DNA from: Faecalicatena faecalis
GTDB lineage: Bacteria; Bacillota; Clostridia; Lachnospirales; Lachnospiraceae
Direction of reading: 5' to 3'
NCBI RefSeq assembly: GCF_012524165.2
Contig: NZ_JABACJ020000013.1
Coordinates: 1 to 64,000 of the forward strand
DNA length: 64,000 nucleotides
Part shown: one piece after another, positions 8,310 to 16,606 of the stretch
Position numbering within the stretch: the stretch's first letter is position 1
Layout: every line of letters starts with the position of its first letter
Position numbers and translations under genes: made by a program
The notes under the pieces: generated by a model
Told to the model about the DNA's origin: nothing
The model's input: only the letters and a program-made list of their open reading frames with translations
The model's database searches: none

Positions 8310-9671
8310 GTGACAGAAAACAAAGGTTTTTATAAAAATTTCTTCTCCATATACGTGGCGCTTGTCCTGCAGAATGTAATTACGATCAGTGTAAATCTGG
8401 CCGATAATATGATGCTCGGAGCATATAGTGAGACTTCGCTGGCCGGAGTGGCGGCAGTCAATCAGATTCAGTTCGTCTACCAGCAGATTCTCAATGCACT
8501 GGGAGACGGGCTGGTAATCATATGCAGTCAGTATTGGGGAAAGAAAATGGTCGGACCAATGAAGAAGATCGGGGCTTCTGCCATGAGGCTCGGACTGCTT
8601 GTGGCGGTCCTTTTATTCCTATTAGTCAGTGTGTTCCCATATCAGGTGGTCGGAATATTTACAACAGACGGGCCGATTATCCAGGAGGGGGTCGGTTATC
8701 TGAACATCATCCGCTTTACATACGTATTCTTTGCAGTGACACAGCTTCTGCTCGCAGCACTGCGCAGTGTGGAGGTGGTGCGAATCGCGTTTTATCTTTC
8801 CATTATGACCTTTTTTGTAAACTGCGGTATCAATTATGTGCTGATCTATGGAAGATTCGGTGCGCCCGAGATGGGGGCCGCAGGTGCAGCAGTTGGAACG
8901 CTGGCGGCGAGGATCCTGGAATGCAGTATTCTGATTTATTACATGTGGAAGAAGGAGACCAGCCTTCATATGAAATGGAAAGACTATCTGCAGTTTGACC
9001 GGGTTCTGTTTCGGGATTACATGAAACTGACGAGTCCTATGCTGGTGGTCCAGAGTCTGTGGGGAATCAATACAGCTTTGCAGACCGCCATTTTAGGGCA
9101 TATGACAGCAGCGGCCATTGCGGCGAACAGTGCCGCGTCTACCTTGTTCATGCTGGTAAAATCTACGGCAGTAGGTGCAGCCTCCACCGCCTCTATCATT
9201 ATCGGAAAGACGGTGGGAACCGGGAAGATAGATTTGGCAAAACGATATTCAGAAAAACTGCAGAGAGTTTTCCTGGTCATTGGTGTCTGTTCGGGAATCT
9301 TGTTATTCTTCATCCGGGTTCCGGTCTTAAGTCTGTATGATTTGTCTGCTTCGACCAAGGAAATGACGAATACATTTTTGATTATCCTCAGCGTGATATG
9401 CGTGGGAATGTCCTACCAGATGCCGACCAATAATGGAATCATCCGGGGCGGCGGGAATACGATGTTCGTTGTAAAGATGGACCTGGTCAGCATATGGATG
9501 ATCGTGATTCCACTGTCTTTGATCATGGCATTTGTGGTAAAAGCATCTCCGGCAGTTGTCGTATGCTGTTTGAATGCAGACCAGATCTTCAAATGCGTTC
9601 CAGCATATTTGGAGTCGCATTATGGGAATTGGATTAAGAAATTGACGAGAGAAGAAAAGATAAATTTATGA
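8310..9671 (+). CDS. MATE family efflux transporter
   Basis: 453 residues with about twelve helices in two homologous halves, starting at GTG 8310 behind GAAGGGAG. The motifs NLADNMMLGAYSETSLAGVAAVNQI and, in the second half, GHMTAAAIAANSAAS are typical of MATE (NorM/DinF) exporters, which move drugs, metabolites or polyketides out in exchange for Na or H. It follows the LacI gene by about 100 bases but has its own promoter with a palindrome in the -35 region. Confidence 0.85.
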   Translation: MTENKGFYKNFFSIYVALVLQNVITISVNLADNMMLGAYSETSLAGVAAVNQIQFVYQQILNALGDGLVIICSQYWGKKMVGPMKKIGASAMRLGLLVAVLLFLLVSVFPYQVVGIFTTDGPIIQEGVGYLNIIRFTYVFFAVTQLLLAALRSVEVVRIAFYLSIMTFFVNCGINYVLIYGRFGAPEMGAAGAAVGTLAARILECSILIYYMWKKETSLHMKWKDYLQFDRVLFRDYMKLTSPMLVVQSLWGINTALQTAILGHMTAAAIAANSAASTLFMLVKSTAVGAASTASIIIGKTVGTGKIDLAKRYSEKLQRVFLVIGVCSGILLFFIRVPVLSLYDLSASTKEMTNTFLIILSVICVGMSYQMPTNNGIIRGGGNTMFVVKMDLVSIWMIVIPLSLIMAFVVKASPAVVVCCLNADQIFKCVPAYLESHYGNWIKKLTREEKINL

Positions 9672-9784
9672 ATCGCCAGGCAGGCTTTTCTGCATTTCAG
9701 AATCGTGGTATAATGCTCGTAGTTGTAAATTAGAACGAAATATTTTTGTGCATAGATTCTGCTGGAAAGATGAGAGGTGTTATG

Positions 9785-10171
9785 ATGGGACGACGGGTAA
9801 AATGCAGGCGTATTTGTGAGATGCCTAGGATTGAGGAATTTGCTCCGGCTAATGTGAATTGTCAGGAGATCATTGAGATGACCGTGGATGAATTTGAGAC
9901 GATTCGTCTGATAGACCATCAGGGCTACTCTCAGGAAGAGTGTGCCCGGCAAATGAATGTGGCCAGGACTACGGTACAGTCCATCTATGATTCTGCCAGA
10001 AAGAAACTTGCAGAGGCACTGGTCGAAGGAAAGAAACTAAAAATCGGAGGCGGTGCCTATGAAGTCTGCCCGGATGCCAAAGAGTGCTGCTTAAGGAGAT
10101 GCGGACATCCAGACTGCGAAGGAGATTGTGGTGAAGATCCTAAAAACTGCCGGAGGGGGTGCAGAGAATAA
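9785..10171 (+). CDS. DUF134 family DNA-binding protein
   Basis: About 128 residues. It opens MGRRVKCRRICEMP, the DUF134 signature, followed by a sigma-70 region 4-like helix-turn-helix (QEECARQMNVARTTVQSIYDSARKKL). The C terminus is Cys-rich (CPDAKECCLRRCGHPDCEGDC and more) and probably binds metal or an Fe-S cluster. DUF134 genes commonly neighbour NifX/NifB-like genes, and one follows here. A tandem CATATG repeat just downstream of the gene may be its binding site. Two ATGs (9782, 9785) are possible. Confidence 0.8.
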   Translation: MGRRVKCRRICEMPRIEEFAPANVNCQEIIEMTVDEFETIRLIDHQGYSQEECARQMNVARTTVQSIYDSARKKLAEALVEGKKLKIGGGAYEVCPDAKECCLRRCGHPDCEGDCGEDPKNCRRGCRE

Positions 10172-10177
10172 AATAAA

Positions 10178-10227
10178 TGACATATGACAAAAATATAATT
10201 GACATATGCCGGAAATAGGACTACAAT
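10178..10227 (+). promoter_or_regulatory. Promoter with repeated CATATG operator ahead of the NifX-like gene
   Basis: TTGACA at 10199-10204, a 17-base spacer and TACAAT at 10222-10227 form a near-consensus promoter. TGACATATG occurs at 10178-10186 and 10200-10208, spaced 22 bases (two helical turns), the second overlapping the -35. This suggests a dimeric regulator, plausibly the DUF134 protein encoded just upstream. Confidence 0.6.
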
Positions 10228-10356
10228 AAACTATATCTAAAGAACGTGCCATTTCACCTTAACAAGGGAATCGCGAGGCGAATGTTAAATATCCGCTTTG
10301 ATCAGACGGCATGAATTAACAACCCAATCATTCTATTATCAAGGAGGCATTCTATT

Positions 10357-10761
10357 ATGAGAATCGCAGTAACATACGAGAACGGACAGGTATTTCAGCA
10401 TTTTGGACATTGTGAGAATTTTAAGATTTACGAGGTAGAAGACAATCAGGTGAAGTCTTCAGAAGTCGTAAGCGCCATAGGAAGCGGGCATGGTGCACTG
10501 GCTGGATTTCTTCAGGGACATCAGGTACAGACATTGATCTGTGGAGGAATCGGCGGCGGAGCACGTACAGCACTTGCTAATATTGGAATTGAGCTGTATC
10601 CGGGAGTTTCAGGAGATGCAGATGCCAGTGTTGAGGCACTGTTAAAGGGAGAACTGGATTATAATCCAGATACCATGTGCAGCCATCATCACCACGGAGA
10701 GGGACATGACTGCGGAAGTCATTCCTGTGGGGAGAACAAACACGGATGCGCCGGCAACTAA
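10357..10761 (+). CDS. NifX/NifB-like dinitrogenase iron-molybdenum cofactor biosynthesis domain protein
   Basis: 134 residues. The segment MRIAVTYENGQVFQHFGHCENF and the glycine-rich ICGGIGGGARTAL match the NifX/NafY-type RNase H-like fold that binds metal clusters. The C terminus is rich in His and Cys (SHHHHGEGHDCGSHSCGENKHGC), as in metal-binding relatives outside nitrogen fixation. No nif genes are nearby, so a role in Fe-S or metal handling is more likely than nitrogenase maturation. AAGGAGGC precedes the ATG. Confidence 0.8.
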   Translation: MRIAVTYENGQVFQHFGHCENFKIYEVEDNQVKSSEVVSAIGSGHGALAGFLQGHQVQTLICGGIGGGARTALANIGIELYPGVSGDADASVEALLKGELDYNPDTMCSHHHHGEGHDCGSHSCGENKHGCAGN

Positions 10762-10806
10762 GCTTTTAGAAGGTCCGGGATTAGAAGATATACTATCAGG
10801 GAACAG

Positions 10807-10848
10807 ACTCCATGGCACCAGAAATTTCTGGGAGCTGTGGAGTTTCTT
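10807..10848 (+). terminator. Hairpin terminator after the NifX-like gene
   Basis: ACTCCA (10807-10812) pairs with TGGAGT (10838-10843), with a central CCAGAAA/TTTCTGG stem, followed by a T-rich stretch. It ends the DUF134/NifX-like unit. Confidence 0.5.
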
Positions 10849-10939
10849 TGTTCTGAAAGTCTTTTGAAAAGAATCTGAAAAAGAGCGAAAAGGCAGTCTT
10901 ACTACAGGGAGAATTTCGGAGGATATAAGTTGCATGATG

Positions 10940-10968
10940 TTGCAAAAAGAGATGTTTCCCCCTATAAT
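10940..10968 (+). promoter_or_regulatory. Promoter of the AEC transporter gene
   Basis: TTGCAA (10940-10945), a 17-base spacer and TATAAT (10963-10968) lie about 95 bases upstream of the start at 11063. Confidence 0.5.
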
Positions 10969-11062
10969 GTAAAAGAAATTAGGAAAAGAGAATTGCGCAG
11001 GAGATTTGCACTGCGGTAAGAAAAAATATTCGTTATTATTTAAGAAGAGAGAACAGGTCCAC

Positions 11063-12007
11063 ATGGAGAATTTAATATTTAGTTTAAATGCGACTGTCCC
11101 GGTTTTTTTATTAATGCTTCTGGGGCTTTTTTTGAGAAAAATAGGATGGATAGATGATGAATTTGCTTCTAAAATGAATAAATTTGTCTTTCTGATTCCA
11201 TTGCCAGTGCTTGTGTTCAATGACCTGGCGACAGTTGATTTCAGTGAGGTATGGGATGGGAGATTTGTCCTATTTTGTGCGCTGGTAACGATTGTGAGCA
11301 TCGCGATTGCTGCGGCTGTATCCATGGTATGGAGGGATAAGTCTATCAAAGGCGAATTCATCCAGGCATCCTACAGAAGCAGTGCAGCCCTGTTGGGAAT
11401 CGCAATCATTCAGAATGTCTACGGAACGGCAAAAATGGCTCCCCTTATGATTATCGGAAGCGTACCTATCTATAATATTATGGCGGTTGTTGTGCTATCG
11501 CTCTTCGGGCCGGATCAGAAAAAGCTGAATCAAAAAATGCTGAAAGATACTCTGAAAGGAATTGCAAAGAATCCGATTATTATAGGAATCGGAGCAGGAA
11601 TTCTGTGGTCAGTTCTGAAGATTCCAATGGTTCCCATCGTGGAGAAAACGGTGACAAGTGTTGCCGCAGTGGCGACCCCTATGGGACTCATTGCAATGGG
11701 GGCAACATTTGACATAAAGAAAGCATCATCCAAGGTGGGTCCGGCAGTTCTCGCTGCTTTTATGAAGCTGATAGGTTATTGTGCATTATTCCTTCCACTG
11801 GCTATAAAAATGGGATTCCGCAGGGAAGAGCTGATGGCTATTTTGGTCATGCTGGGATCTGCTACCACAGTGAGCTGCTTTGTAATGGCTAAAAATATGA
11901 AGCACGAAGGGGTTCTGACATCCAGTGTAGTGATGCTTACGACATTGTTCAGTGCGTTCTCTTTGACGGGATGGCTGTATCTGTTGAAAAGTCTTGGGAT
12001 GCTGTAG
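11063..12007 (+). CDS. AEC (auxin efflux carrier) family transporter
   Basis: About 314 residues with ten predicted helices in two five-helix halves. FLLMLLGLFLRKIGWIDDEFASKMNKFVFLIPLPVLVFNDL is the typical AEC opening and GLIAMGATFD the crossover motif of the second half. Bacterial AEC proteins export or import small carboxylates such as malate. ATG 11063 is preferred over 11006 because homologues start at the first hydrophobic helix. It is convergent with the disrupted binding-protein gene. Confidence 0.8.
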   Translation: MENLIFSLNATVPVFLLMLLGLFLRKIGWIDDEFASKMNKFVFLIPLPVLVFNDLATVDFSEVWDGRFVLFCALVTIVSIAIAAAVSMVWRDKSIKGEFIQASYRSSAALLGIAIIQNVYGTAKMAPLMIIGSVPIYNIMAVVVLSLFGPDQKKLNQKMLKDTLKGIAKNPIIIGIGAGILWSVLKIPMVPIVEKTVTSVAAVATPMGLIAMGATFDIKKASSKVGPAVLAAFMKLIGYCALFLPLAIKMGFRREELMAILVMLGSATTVSCFVMAKNMKHEGVLTSSVVMLTTLFSAFSLTGWLYLLKSLGML

Positions 12008-12049
12008 AGGGGAATGGAACTTGGAGACGATCCCAAAAGCAGGACAAAG

Positions 12050-12099
12050 CAGGCAGTGTGGTCGTTTTCCTAACGACGGCCTGCCTGTTTTGTTTTTTT
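12050..12099 (+). terminator. Rho-independent terminator after the AEC gene
   Basis: CAGGCAG (12050-12056) pairs with CTGCCTG (12081-12087), with an inner GTCGTT/AACGAC stem, followed by a T-rich run at 12088-12099. Confidence 0.75.
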
Positions 12100-12119
12100 C
12101 TCACCTGGCGGTCAAAGAT

Positions 12120-12684
12120 TTATTTTGCTGCTTTTTGTGCGAATTCGGTCGTCACGAGATCTGAATAAGGTGCGCGCTGCTCAAGTTCGCCTGCACTTTC
12201 CAGGATATCCTGTAATAGATTAAAACTATCTTCCTCGAATACCAGATTATCCTTCCATGTATCCTGGTCATAATATCTGGTAACGATTGTGGTGATGGTT
12301 TCTAAATCTGTTTCAGGAAACTGGGGTTCAATGACTTTGGCAATTTCTTCTGGGGTATGGGACTGGACAAAATCCATCCCCTTCTGAAGAGCGTTGACGA
12401 ATCCCTGGATGATTTCTGGATTTTCCTCGATATAGCTTTGCTTTGCACTATAAGCAGTGTAAGGAACATAACCGCTGTCTTCACCGAGGGAAGCGACTAC
12501 ATAACCTTTTCCCTCGGATTCAAGAGAAGTCGCACCTGGCTCGAACTCAACTGTATAATCCCCTTTTCCCTCTGCAAAAGCGGCAGCAGTAGAGCCAAAG
12601 TCAATACTCTGATTGATTTCAACATCCGTTGCCGGATCCATACCGTGCTGCTTTAAGATATACTCAAAAACCATTTCCGGCATC
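12120..12684 (-). pseudogene. 3' fragment of the disrupted NMT1/THI5-like solute-binding protein gene
   Basis: These 187 codons, beginning MPEMVFEYILKQHG, read as the C-terminal lobe of an ABC transporter binding protein of the SsuA/ThiY (NMT1) type. They are joined in frame to the recombinase. The 5' part is at 39420-39902. Rejoining the two at GGCGG gives a continuous protein of about 350 residues with the family motif GGRKGGMPE restored. Confidence 0.85.
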
Positions 12685-14561
12685 CCGCCAGTCTGCCCCA
12701 CCATGATGAACATTTTTTCCACATCACGCAGTTGCTGTCGAGAAGCCACGATTCTATAGGGATAATGGTAGATGCCTGTTTTCTCAACCAGCCCTAAGTC
12801 TAACAGGTGTTCCATGTAGGTCACAAATTTCTTCTTGTGCATGGGATAGCCCATCTTTTTTAAACTGTCGGCAAGGAATTTAACCGAGGTAAAGCCCGTT
12901 TTGTCCTTTTCCAGAAGCCGGATTGATTCAATCAACATAGTCAGTTTCAGGTTTTCTTTGTCTGCCCTGAAATCATAGGCGGCCAGATTGCCAAGGCCAT
13001 GTTTCAGGTATATATCAATGTTGCCGTCTTTATCCACTATGATTTTCTCAACTAGAACTTCAATATCTTTCCGGCTTAATTCTTTCTTTTCAAGAACCTC
13101 ATTCAGAATATCCAATGCCGTATGTAAGCTGGGCTTGATTGTGGTGGAAGGGATATGCGGCTCCTTTGTTAAATCCTGCAAGGTTTTTTCAATAGCGGAT
13201 ATGCGCTCCATTTTATCTTTTTGTAGGGCCGCATAGGTTTCAGTGATAATTTCATTCATGGAGGGATTGGCGGTAATCTCCTTGACCTTTTGCGTTATGA
13301 GAACCTTGAGTTCTTCCTTGACTTTTTCGAGTTCAGCCTCTAAACGCTGTTTGCTGTCGGTGGGAGTGTAGGTTTCCACCTTTAGCTTTGCCAAATCAAA
13401 GTTCTGTATGATATCTGCAAGACTGTCACGGCAGAGTATCAGATATTTTACTAGAGCGTCCATCAGTGTTTCTTCTGTAACTAAATGGGCGTGTTGGCAA
13501 AATTGCTTTCCTTTTTTATTGTAAGTACCACACACATAATATTTCCCACGGTTAGGGCGGTTAATCGCTGTTAGTTTCCAGCCACAGTCTTTGCAGTACA
13601 GACAGCCGGAAAAGAGGTTTACATGGGCTCTCTGCCCTCTGTACTGGCTGTGATGGCGGCTGTCCTTGACTTCGTTTAGCAGTTTCATGGTATCATCATC
13701 AAAGATTTTGGGGTGATGATTCGGAAATATATACTGATTTTCTCTGGGAACCTTTTTGTCTTTCCCGTTTATCGTAGTGCGTTCTTTCTTGTGAGTTCTA
13801 AGAATACCGTTGTTATAATCATTGAATAAGGTATCTTTTACCATGCCATAACTCCACTGGTAGGCTACCTGCTTCTTGTAAACAAGCCCCAGTGATTCAT
13901 GGCGTTCTTTATCTATCATGCTGGGAGTAGGAACGCCACGGTCGGTAAGTATTTCTGCTGTTTTTCGGATTCCGTTGCCATCCAGATAAATTTCTTTTTC
14001 CAGATTAAGGATAGCGGCGGCTTCTTCATCAATCAGAATTATCTGCTTATTAAGAGGGTGCCTAGTAAAACCAAACGGCGGCTGGCTGACAAGAGTACCG
14101 CTTTCCTGTTCCATGCGCTTGATACGTTTTACCTTCCGGCTTGTATTTTTCACATGCCGTTCGTTATCCCATGTTTTGATACCGATGATATCATCATCAG
14201 AGTAAAAGGAATCGTAGTTATCATCAATTAGAATAACACGTTTTCCCATTTCCTCCATTTCTTCAAGAAAGAGCAGTACCTTTGCGTTATGTCTGCCGAT
14301 ACGGGATAAGTCCTTTGCAACAATGACGTTAATAGTATCAAGACTAGCCATCATTTTCTGAAAGTCAGGACGGTTGAAAGAGTAACCGGAGATACCATCA
14401 TCTTCGTAAATGTGGCGGATTATCATGTTATTTTCTTCTGCATATTGCTGTATAATCTTTTTCTGGTTTTCAATAGACGAGTAGTTCCGCTTATTATCGT
14501 CCCTGGAAAGCCGAACATAACCATCTATGACTAAAGGTGTATCTGTCAGTGCCTGGATCAT
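12120..14561 (-). CDS. Large serine recombinase of the ICE, fused in frame to the C-terminal half of a solute-binding protein
   Basis: 813 codons. Residues 10-160 are a resolvase catalytic domain with nucleophile Ser19 (YVRLSRDD) and the arginines of DLSRIGRHN. A recombinase domain follows (about 165-300), then a zinc ribbon (CLYCKDCGWKL, later CGTYNKKGKQFC), a coiled coil (about 400-480) and an extra winged-helix-like region (about 540-620). Up to about residue 626 this is a TndX/TnpX-type integrase. The last 187 residues are instead the C-terminal half of an NMT1/THI5-like binding protein, joined at the crossover near 12687. Its native tail is probably the 38 residues at 39297-39414. TAAGGAGGAC precedes the ATG. 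Confidence 0.85.
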   Translation of the reverse strand: MIQALTDTPLVIDGYVRLSRDDNKRNYSSIENQKKIIQQYAEENNMIIRHIYEDDGISGYSFNRPDFQKMMASLDTINVIVAKDLSRIGRHNAKVLLFLEEMEEMGKRVILIDDNYDSFYSDDDIIGIKTWDNERHVKNTSRKVKRIKRMEQESGTLVSQPPFGFTRHPLNKQIILIDEEAAAILNLEKEIYLDGNGIRKTAEILTDRGVPTPSMIDKERHESLGLVYKKQVAYQWSYGMVKDTLFNDYNNGILRTHKKERTTINGKDKKVPRENQYIFPNHHPKIFDDDTMKLLNEVKDSRHHSQYRGQRAHVNLFSGCLYCKDCGWKLTAINRPNRGKYYVCGTYNKKGKQFCQHAHLVTEETLMDALVKYLILCRDSLADIIQNFDLAKLKVETYTPTDSKQRLEAELEKVKEELKVLITQKVKEITANPSMNEIITETYAALQKDKMERISAIEKTLQDLTKEPHIPSTTIKPSLHTALDILNEVLEKKELSRKDIEVLVEKIIVDKDGNIDIYLKHGLGNLAAYDFRADKENLKLTMLIESIRLLEKDKTGFTSVKFLADSLKKMGYPMHKKKFVTYMEHLLDLGLVEKTGIYHYPYRIVASRQQLRDVEKMFIMVGQTGGMPEMVFEYILKQHGMDPATDVEINQSIDFGSTAAAFAEGKGDYTVEFEPGATSLESEGKGYVVASLGEDSGYVPYTAYSAKQSYIEENPEIIQGFVNALQKGMDFVQSHTPEEIAKVIEPQFPETDLETITTIVTRYYDQDTWKDNLVFEEDSFNLLQDILESAGELEQRAPYSDLVTTEFAQKAAK
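12685..12689 (-). other. Attachment site at the recombinase end of the ICE
   Basis: The GGCGG shared with 39415-39419 marks the crossover; the 2-base exchange is probably the GG within it. The integrase side reads ATGGTGGGGCAGACT before the core and the chromosomal side GATGCCGGAAATGG after it. Confidence 0.7.
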
Positions 14562-14585
14562 AATTTCGTCCTCCTTATCGTTATA

Positions 14586-14605
14586 CCTATATTGTACTAT
14601 ATAGG
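14586..14605 (-). promoter_or_regulatory. Inverted repeat in the recombinase promoter
   Basis: CCTATAT (14586-14592) and ATATAGG (14599-14605) flank a TACAAT-like -10 on the minus strand, about 25-45 bases ahead of the recombinase start. It is a candidate operator controlling excision. Confidence 0.45.
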
Positions 14606-14616
14606 GGGATTAACAC

Positions 14617-14634
14617 AATGTTGCGAATGATTAG
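14617..14634. repeat. 18-base sequence duplicated at 20118-20135
   Basis: The 18 bases ending in TTGCGAATGATTAG are identical at the two places. Here the sequence lies between the recombinase and the 61-codon ORF; at 20118 it fills the loop of a strong hairpin. Confidence 0.7.
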
Positions 14635-14816
14635 TGGAAATGGTTCCTCACAACTTCCCGCAATCCTTTTTCCATGTTTTCCTTCCCTTCGATAATGGTA
14701 ACGACAAGATAGCCCTGCTTTATCAAAAGTTCCTTTTTCACAGCAATTTCATTACTGTTCGTACCAGCTTTTTGAAGTAAGTAACAGATTTCTTTTCCTT
14801 TTTTTATAACAATCAC
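14631..14816 (-). CDS. Small uncharacterised ICE protein, 61 residues
   Basis: Starts at GTG 14816 with a weak ribosome site. It is basic, with predicted alpha and beta segments (EICYLLQKAGTNSNEIAVKKELLIKQGYLVVTIIEG), and no motif I recognise. It sits just upstream of the recombinase on the same strand, the usual place for an excision or copy-control accessory gene, but no excisionase signature is visible. It could also be a chance ORF. Confidence 0.45.
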   Translation of the reverse strand: MIVIKKGKEICYLLQKAGTNSNEIAVKKELLIKQGYLVVTIIEGKENMEKGLREVVRNHFH

Positions 14817-14916
14817 CTCTATGTATACTTGCTATATCATATGCAATTTGAGGCTTATCCTATAGATGAATTTTGAAATGGACAAAATTAAAACTTCGGG
14901 TCAAGCTGTCCCGAAG

Positions 14917-15120
14917 CTAAAAAGAACTTTCATAATAATGTCTGGCGGCTTCTTCAATGGTCTTGAAGTCGAATACCGTATACAACTCGGTAACAACCTG
15001 TTTTATTTCCTTTGGCTTAAATCCGCAGTTTTGCATGGCCCAGATAACGTAGCCACGGCAGGCGTCATTACTCCATGGGTCTGTTGCCATAGCCTGAATT
15101 TCCTCAAATGTTCTTTCCAT
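14917..15120 (-). CDS. Small conserved ICE protein, 67 residues
   Basis: Start at ATG 15120 behind AAGGAG. Sequence features are MERTFEEIQAMATDPWSNDACRGYVIWAMQ followed by a helical segment ending AARHYYESSF. It is acidic and helical, and I know similar short proteins from related Clostridia conjugative elements, without an assigned function. The stop codon is followed immediately by a backbone palindrome (14894-14916). Confidence 0.6.
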   Translation of the reverse strand: MERTFEEIQAMATDPWSNDACRGYVIWAMQNCGFKPKEIKQVVTELYTVFDFKTIEEAARHYYESSF

Positions 15121-15609
15121 TGGAAAACTCCTTCTTGAAAAACAGGGGAGCCGCGCCGGAAGATTTGGCCTGTCACAAGACAGTGAAGCCGGGCGGCTCC
15201 CCATGATATGATGTTACTTATCAGATTCCCGAACGGGTGTAGGCATGTCCACCCCATAGTATTTCAACTCTCCCCATTCTTATGGCAAGGCGTTCTCATG
15301 GCCTGCGACGGCTCACGGCTTGCAAGGCCGCTTCACGCTCGGACGGTGACTAAACGCAAGTAACAAGGTCTTTGTGTTTTATCCGGCAAACCAGCCATGG
15401 CCTGCCTGCGGCATGGACCTTTTCGCTCTCTCCATTCTCTGACAATGGAGGTCATGGCGGGTCTGTCACTGGACACATCAACCCTTCGTATCCGGGTATC
15501 TTTTTATTCAGTTTTCAAATTGCATTCAAGGCGTATTTTTCTTCGGGCCATATTGGCTCGAGACTGTTTGCCTCTCATAAGCCAGTTCAAAAATCACTTC
15601 TCTGTAAAG
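15121..15609. other. Gene-free, structured stretch of the ICE
   Basis: No convincing ORF. A strong stem pairs GGGGAGCCGC (15145-15154) with GCGGCTCCCC (15193-15202), with a smaller TGTC-ACAA-GACA stem inside. Further short GC-rich complementary segments occur around 15280-15340. A palindrome copy is at 15541-15562. It could be an untranslated leader, a small RNA or a cis-acting transfer site. Confidence 0.5.
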
Positions 15610-16035
15610 TCAATCCAGAGAATTTTTTAGAAATTTTTCCATGGACTTTAAAGCCCTTTCGATGGAATAGCACACTGCCATTTTGCTAACGCCTTCCGCT
15701 TTGGCAATATCCGTCTGGCTCATACCGAGAATGAAATGGGCATAGACACGCTTCGCCTGTTTATCCGGCAGACTGAATATGGCGGCATGGAGTTCTTGCA
15801 TGGAAACTTTTCGCTCATACAGTTCATGGGGCGAGAGGGAAACGAACAGCGCTTCATGCTCAATCCCATCATTCCGATCAAGAGAGTAGTAGGCTTTGTG
15901 GCGGTATGTACGTAGACGATAGGCGGCTTCTTTGCGGTCAAATTCTGCCATAGCTGCCGCTACTTCATCAGGAATCTCCATAAAGCAGTCAGATGTATAA
16001 AATGGATAAAAATCCTTTAAATTGATAATTGTCAT
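15610..16035 (-). CDS. Sigma-70 region 4-like transcription factor of the ICE (Tn916 Orf7-like role)
   Basis: 141 residues from ATG 16035 behind GGAGG. The C-terminal half (LPDKQAKRVYAHFILGMSQTDIAKAEGVSKMAVCYSIERALKSMEKFL) is a sigma-70 region 4 helix-turn-helix. The N-terminal part is short and lacks region 2. Such proteins are common regulators in Firmicutes conjugative elements. An in-frame longer start exists but has no ribosome site. A minus-strand terminator lies just upstream, so it probably has its own promoter at about 16050-16160. Confidence 0.75.
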   Translation of the reverse strand: MTIINLKDFYPFYTSDCFMEIPDEVAAAMAEFDRKEAAYRLRTYRHKAYYSLDRNDGIEHEALFVSLSPHELYERKVSMQELHAAIFSLPDKQAKRVYAHFILGMSQTDIAKAEGVSKMAVCYSIERALKSMEKFLKNSLD

Positions 16036-16159
16036 GTATAACCTCCGTTTTGGTGTTAGGTTGGTAAGCGACCAAAACGGAAGTGGGAGGAGAACGACAC
16101 CAGTGCTGTTTATGTTGTAATGAAGCTTCAAAATAGATTTGCCCAGGTTTTTTCCAGTG

Positions 16160-16198
16160 GAAAAGAAAAAAGCTCGAATGGCATAAGGCCAATCGAGC
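16160..16198 (-). terminator. Minus-strand rho-independent terminator
   Basis: GCTCGATTGGC and GCCATTCGAGC arms (16172-16198, one mismatch) are followed on the minus strand by TTTTTTCTTTT. It lies downstream of the 29-codon leader ORF and upstream of the sigma-like gene, so it could act as an attenuator. Confidence 0.7.
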
Positions 16199-16218
16199 GT
16201 AGGGATAATAAGAAACGG

Positions 16219-16308
16219 CTACATAATGAGCATGGCTATCCCGTCGATGGTAATAGCTTTTTTTAACAAGCCGAAATATGTAGAATCATGTTGTAGAAAT
16301 GGAAACAT
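16219..16308 (-). CDS. Putative 29-residue leader peptide
   Basis: ATG 16308 is preceded by a strong AAGGAGGG at good spacing. The peptide starts MFPFLQHDST and ends IAMLIM, with TAG at 16219. A terminator hairpin follows within about 20 bases, then the sigma-like gene. This ORF-terminator-gene order is the layout of translation-coupled attenuation. Coding status is inferred from ribosome site and context only. Confidence 0.45.
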   Translation of the reverse strand: MFPFLQHDSTYFGLLKKAITIDGIAMLIM

Positions 16309-16507
16309 GGCGGCACCCTCCTTGCACCGCCGTGTTCGTAAAGAAGCGCGACTTAATCACGCCCTCCGTAAACCTCTTTTTCTAAAGGAAACGGCGGCTC
16401 TGAAATTTATTGGTTTCAAAACCGCCGTCCACAAAGAGACAACACGAAATTCCTCCCGCAACAACGGTTTTTTTCTTTCGCCGTATATCGGCGGGGATTT
16501 CGTGAAC

Positions 16508-16606
16508 CTCGGGTCAATCTGGCCCGAAGTAATTATTTAATTTTTGTTTGACAATTCTTTAGCTTTTTGTTTTATTTTATAATCTCGGAATAATAGTAAA
16601 TAATTG
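16508..16606. other. Junction between ICE backbone and TetR/MBL cargo
   Basis: A palindrome copy (16508-16529) marks the end of backbone sequence. The following 77 bases are very AT-rich and contain no gene. Confidence 0.4.

Noticed and set aside
10642..11361. 239-codon minus-strand ORF
   Set aside because: It overlaps the NifX-like and AEC genes, has no ribosome site or family pattern, and its interior covers a promoter and terminator.
12120..14561. A naturally fused recombinase/binding-protein gene
   Set aside because: The matching N-terminal half of the binding protein lies at the other ICE end with the same core sequence, so the fusion results from integration.
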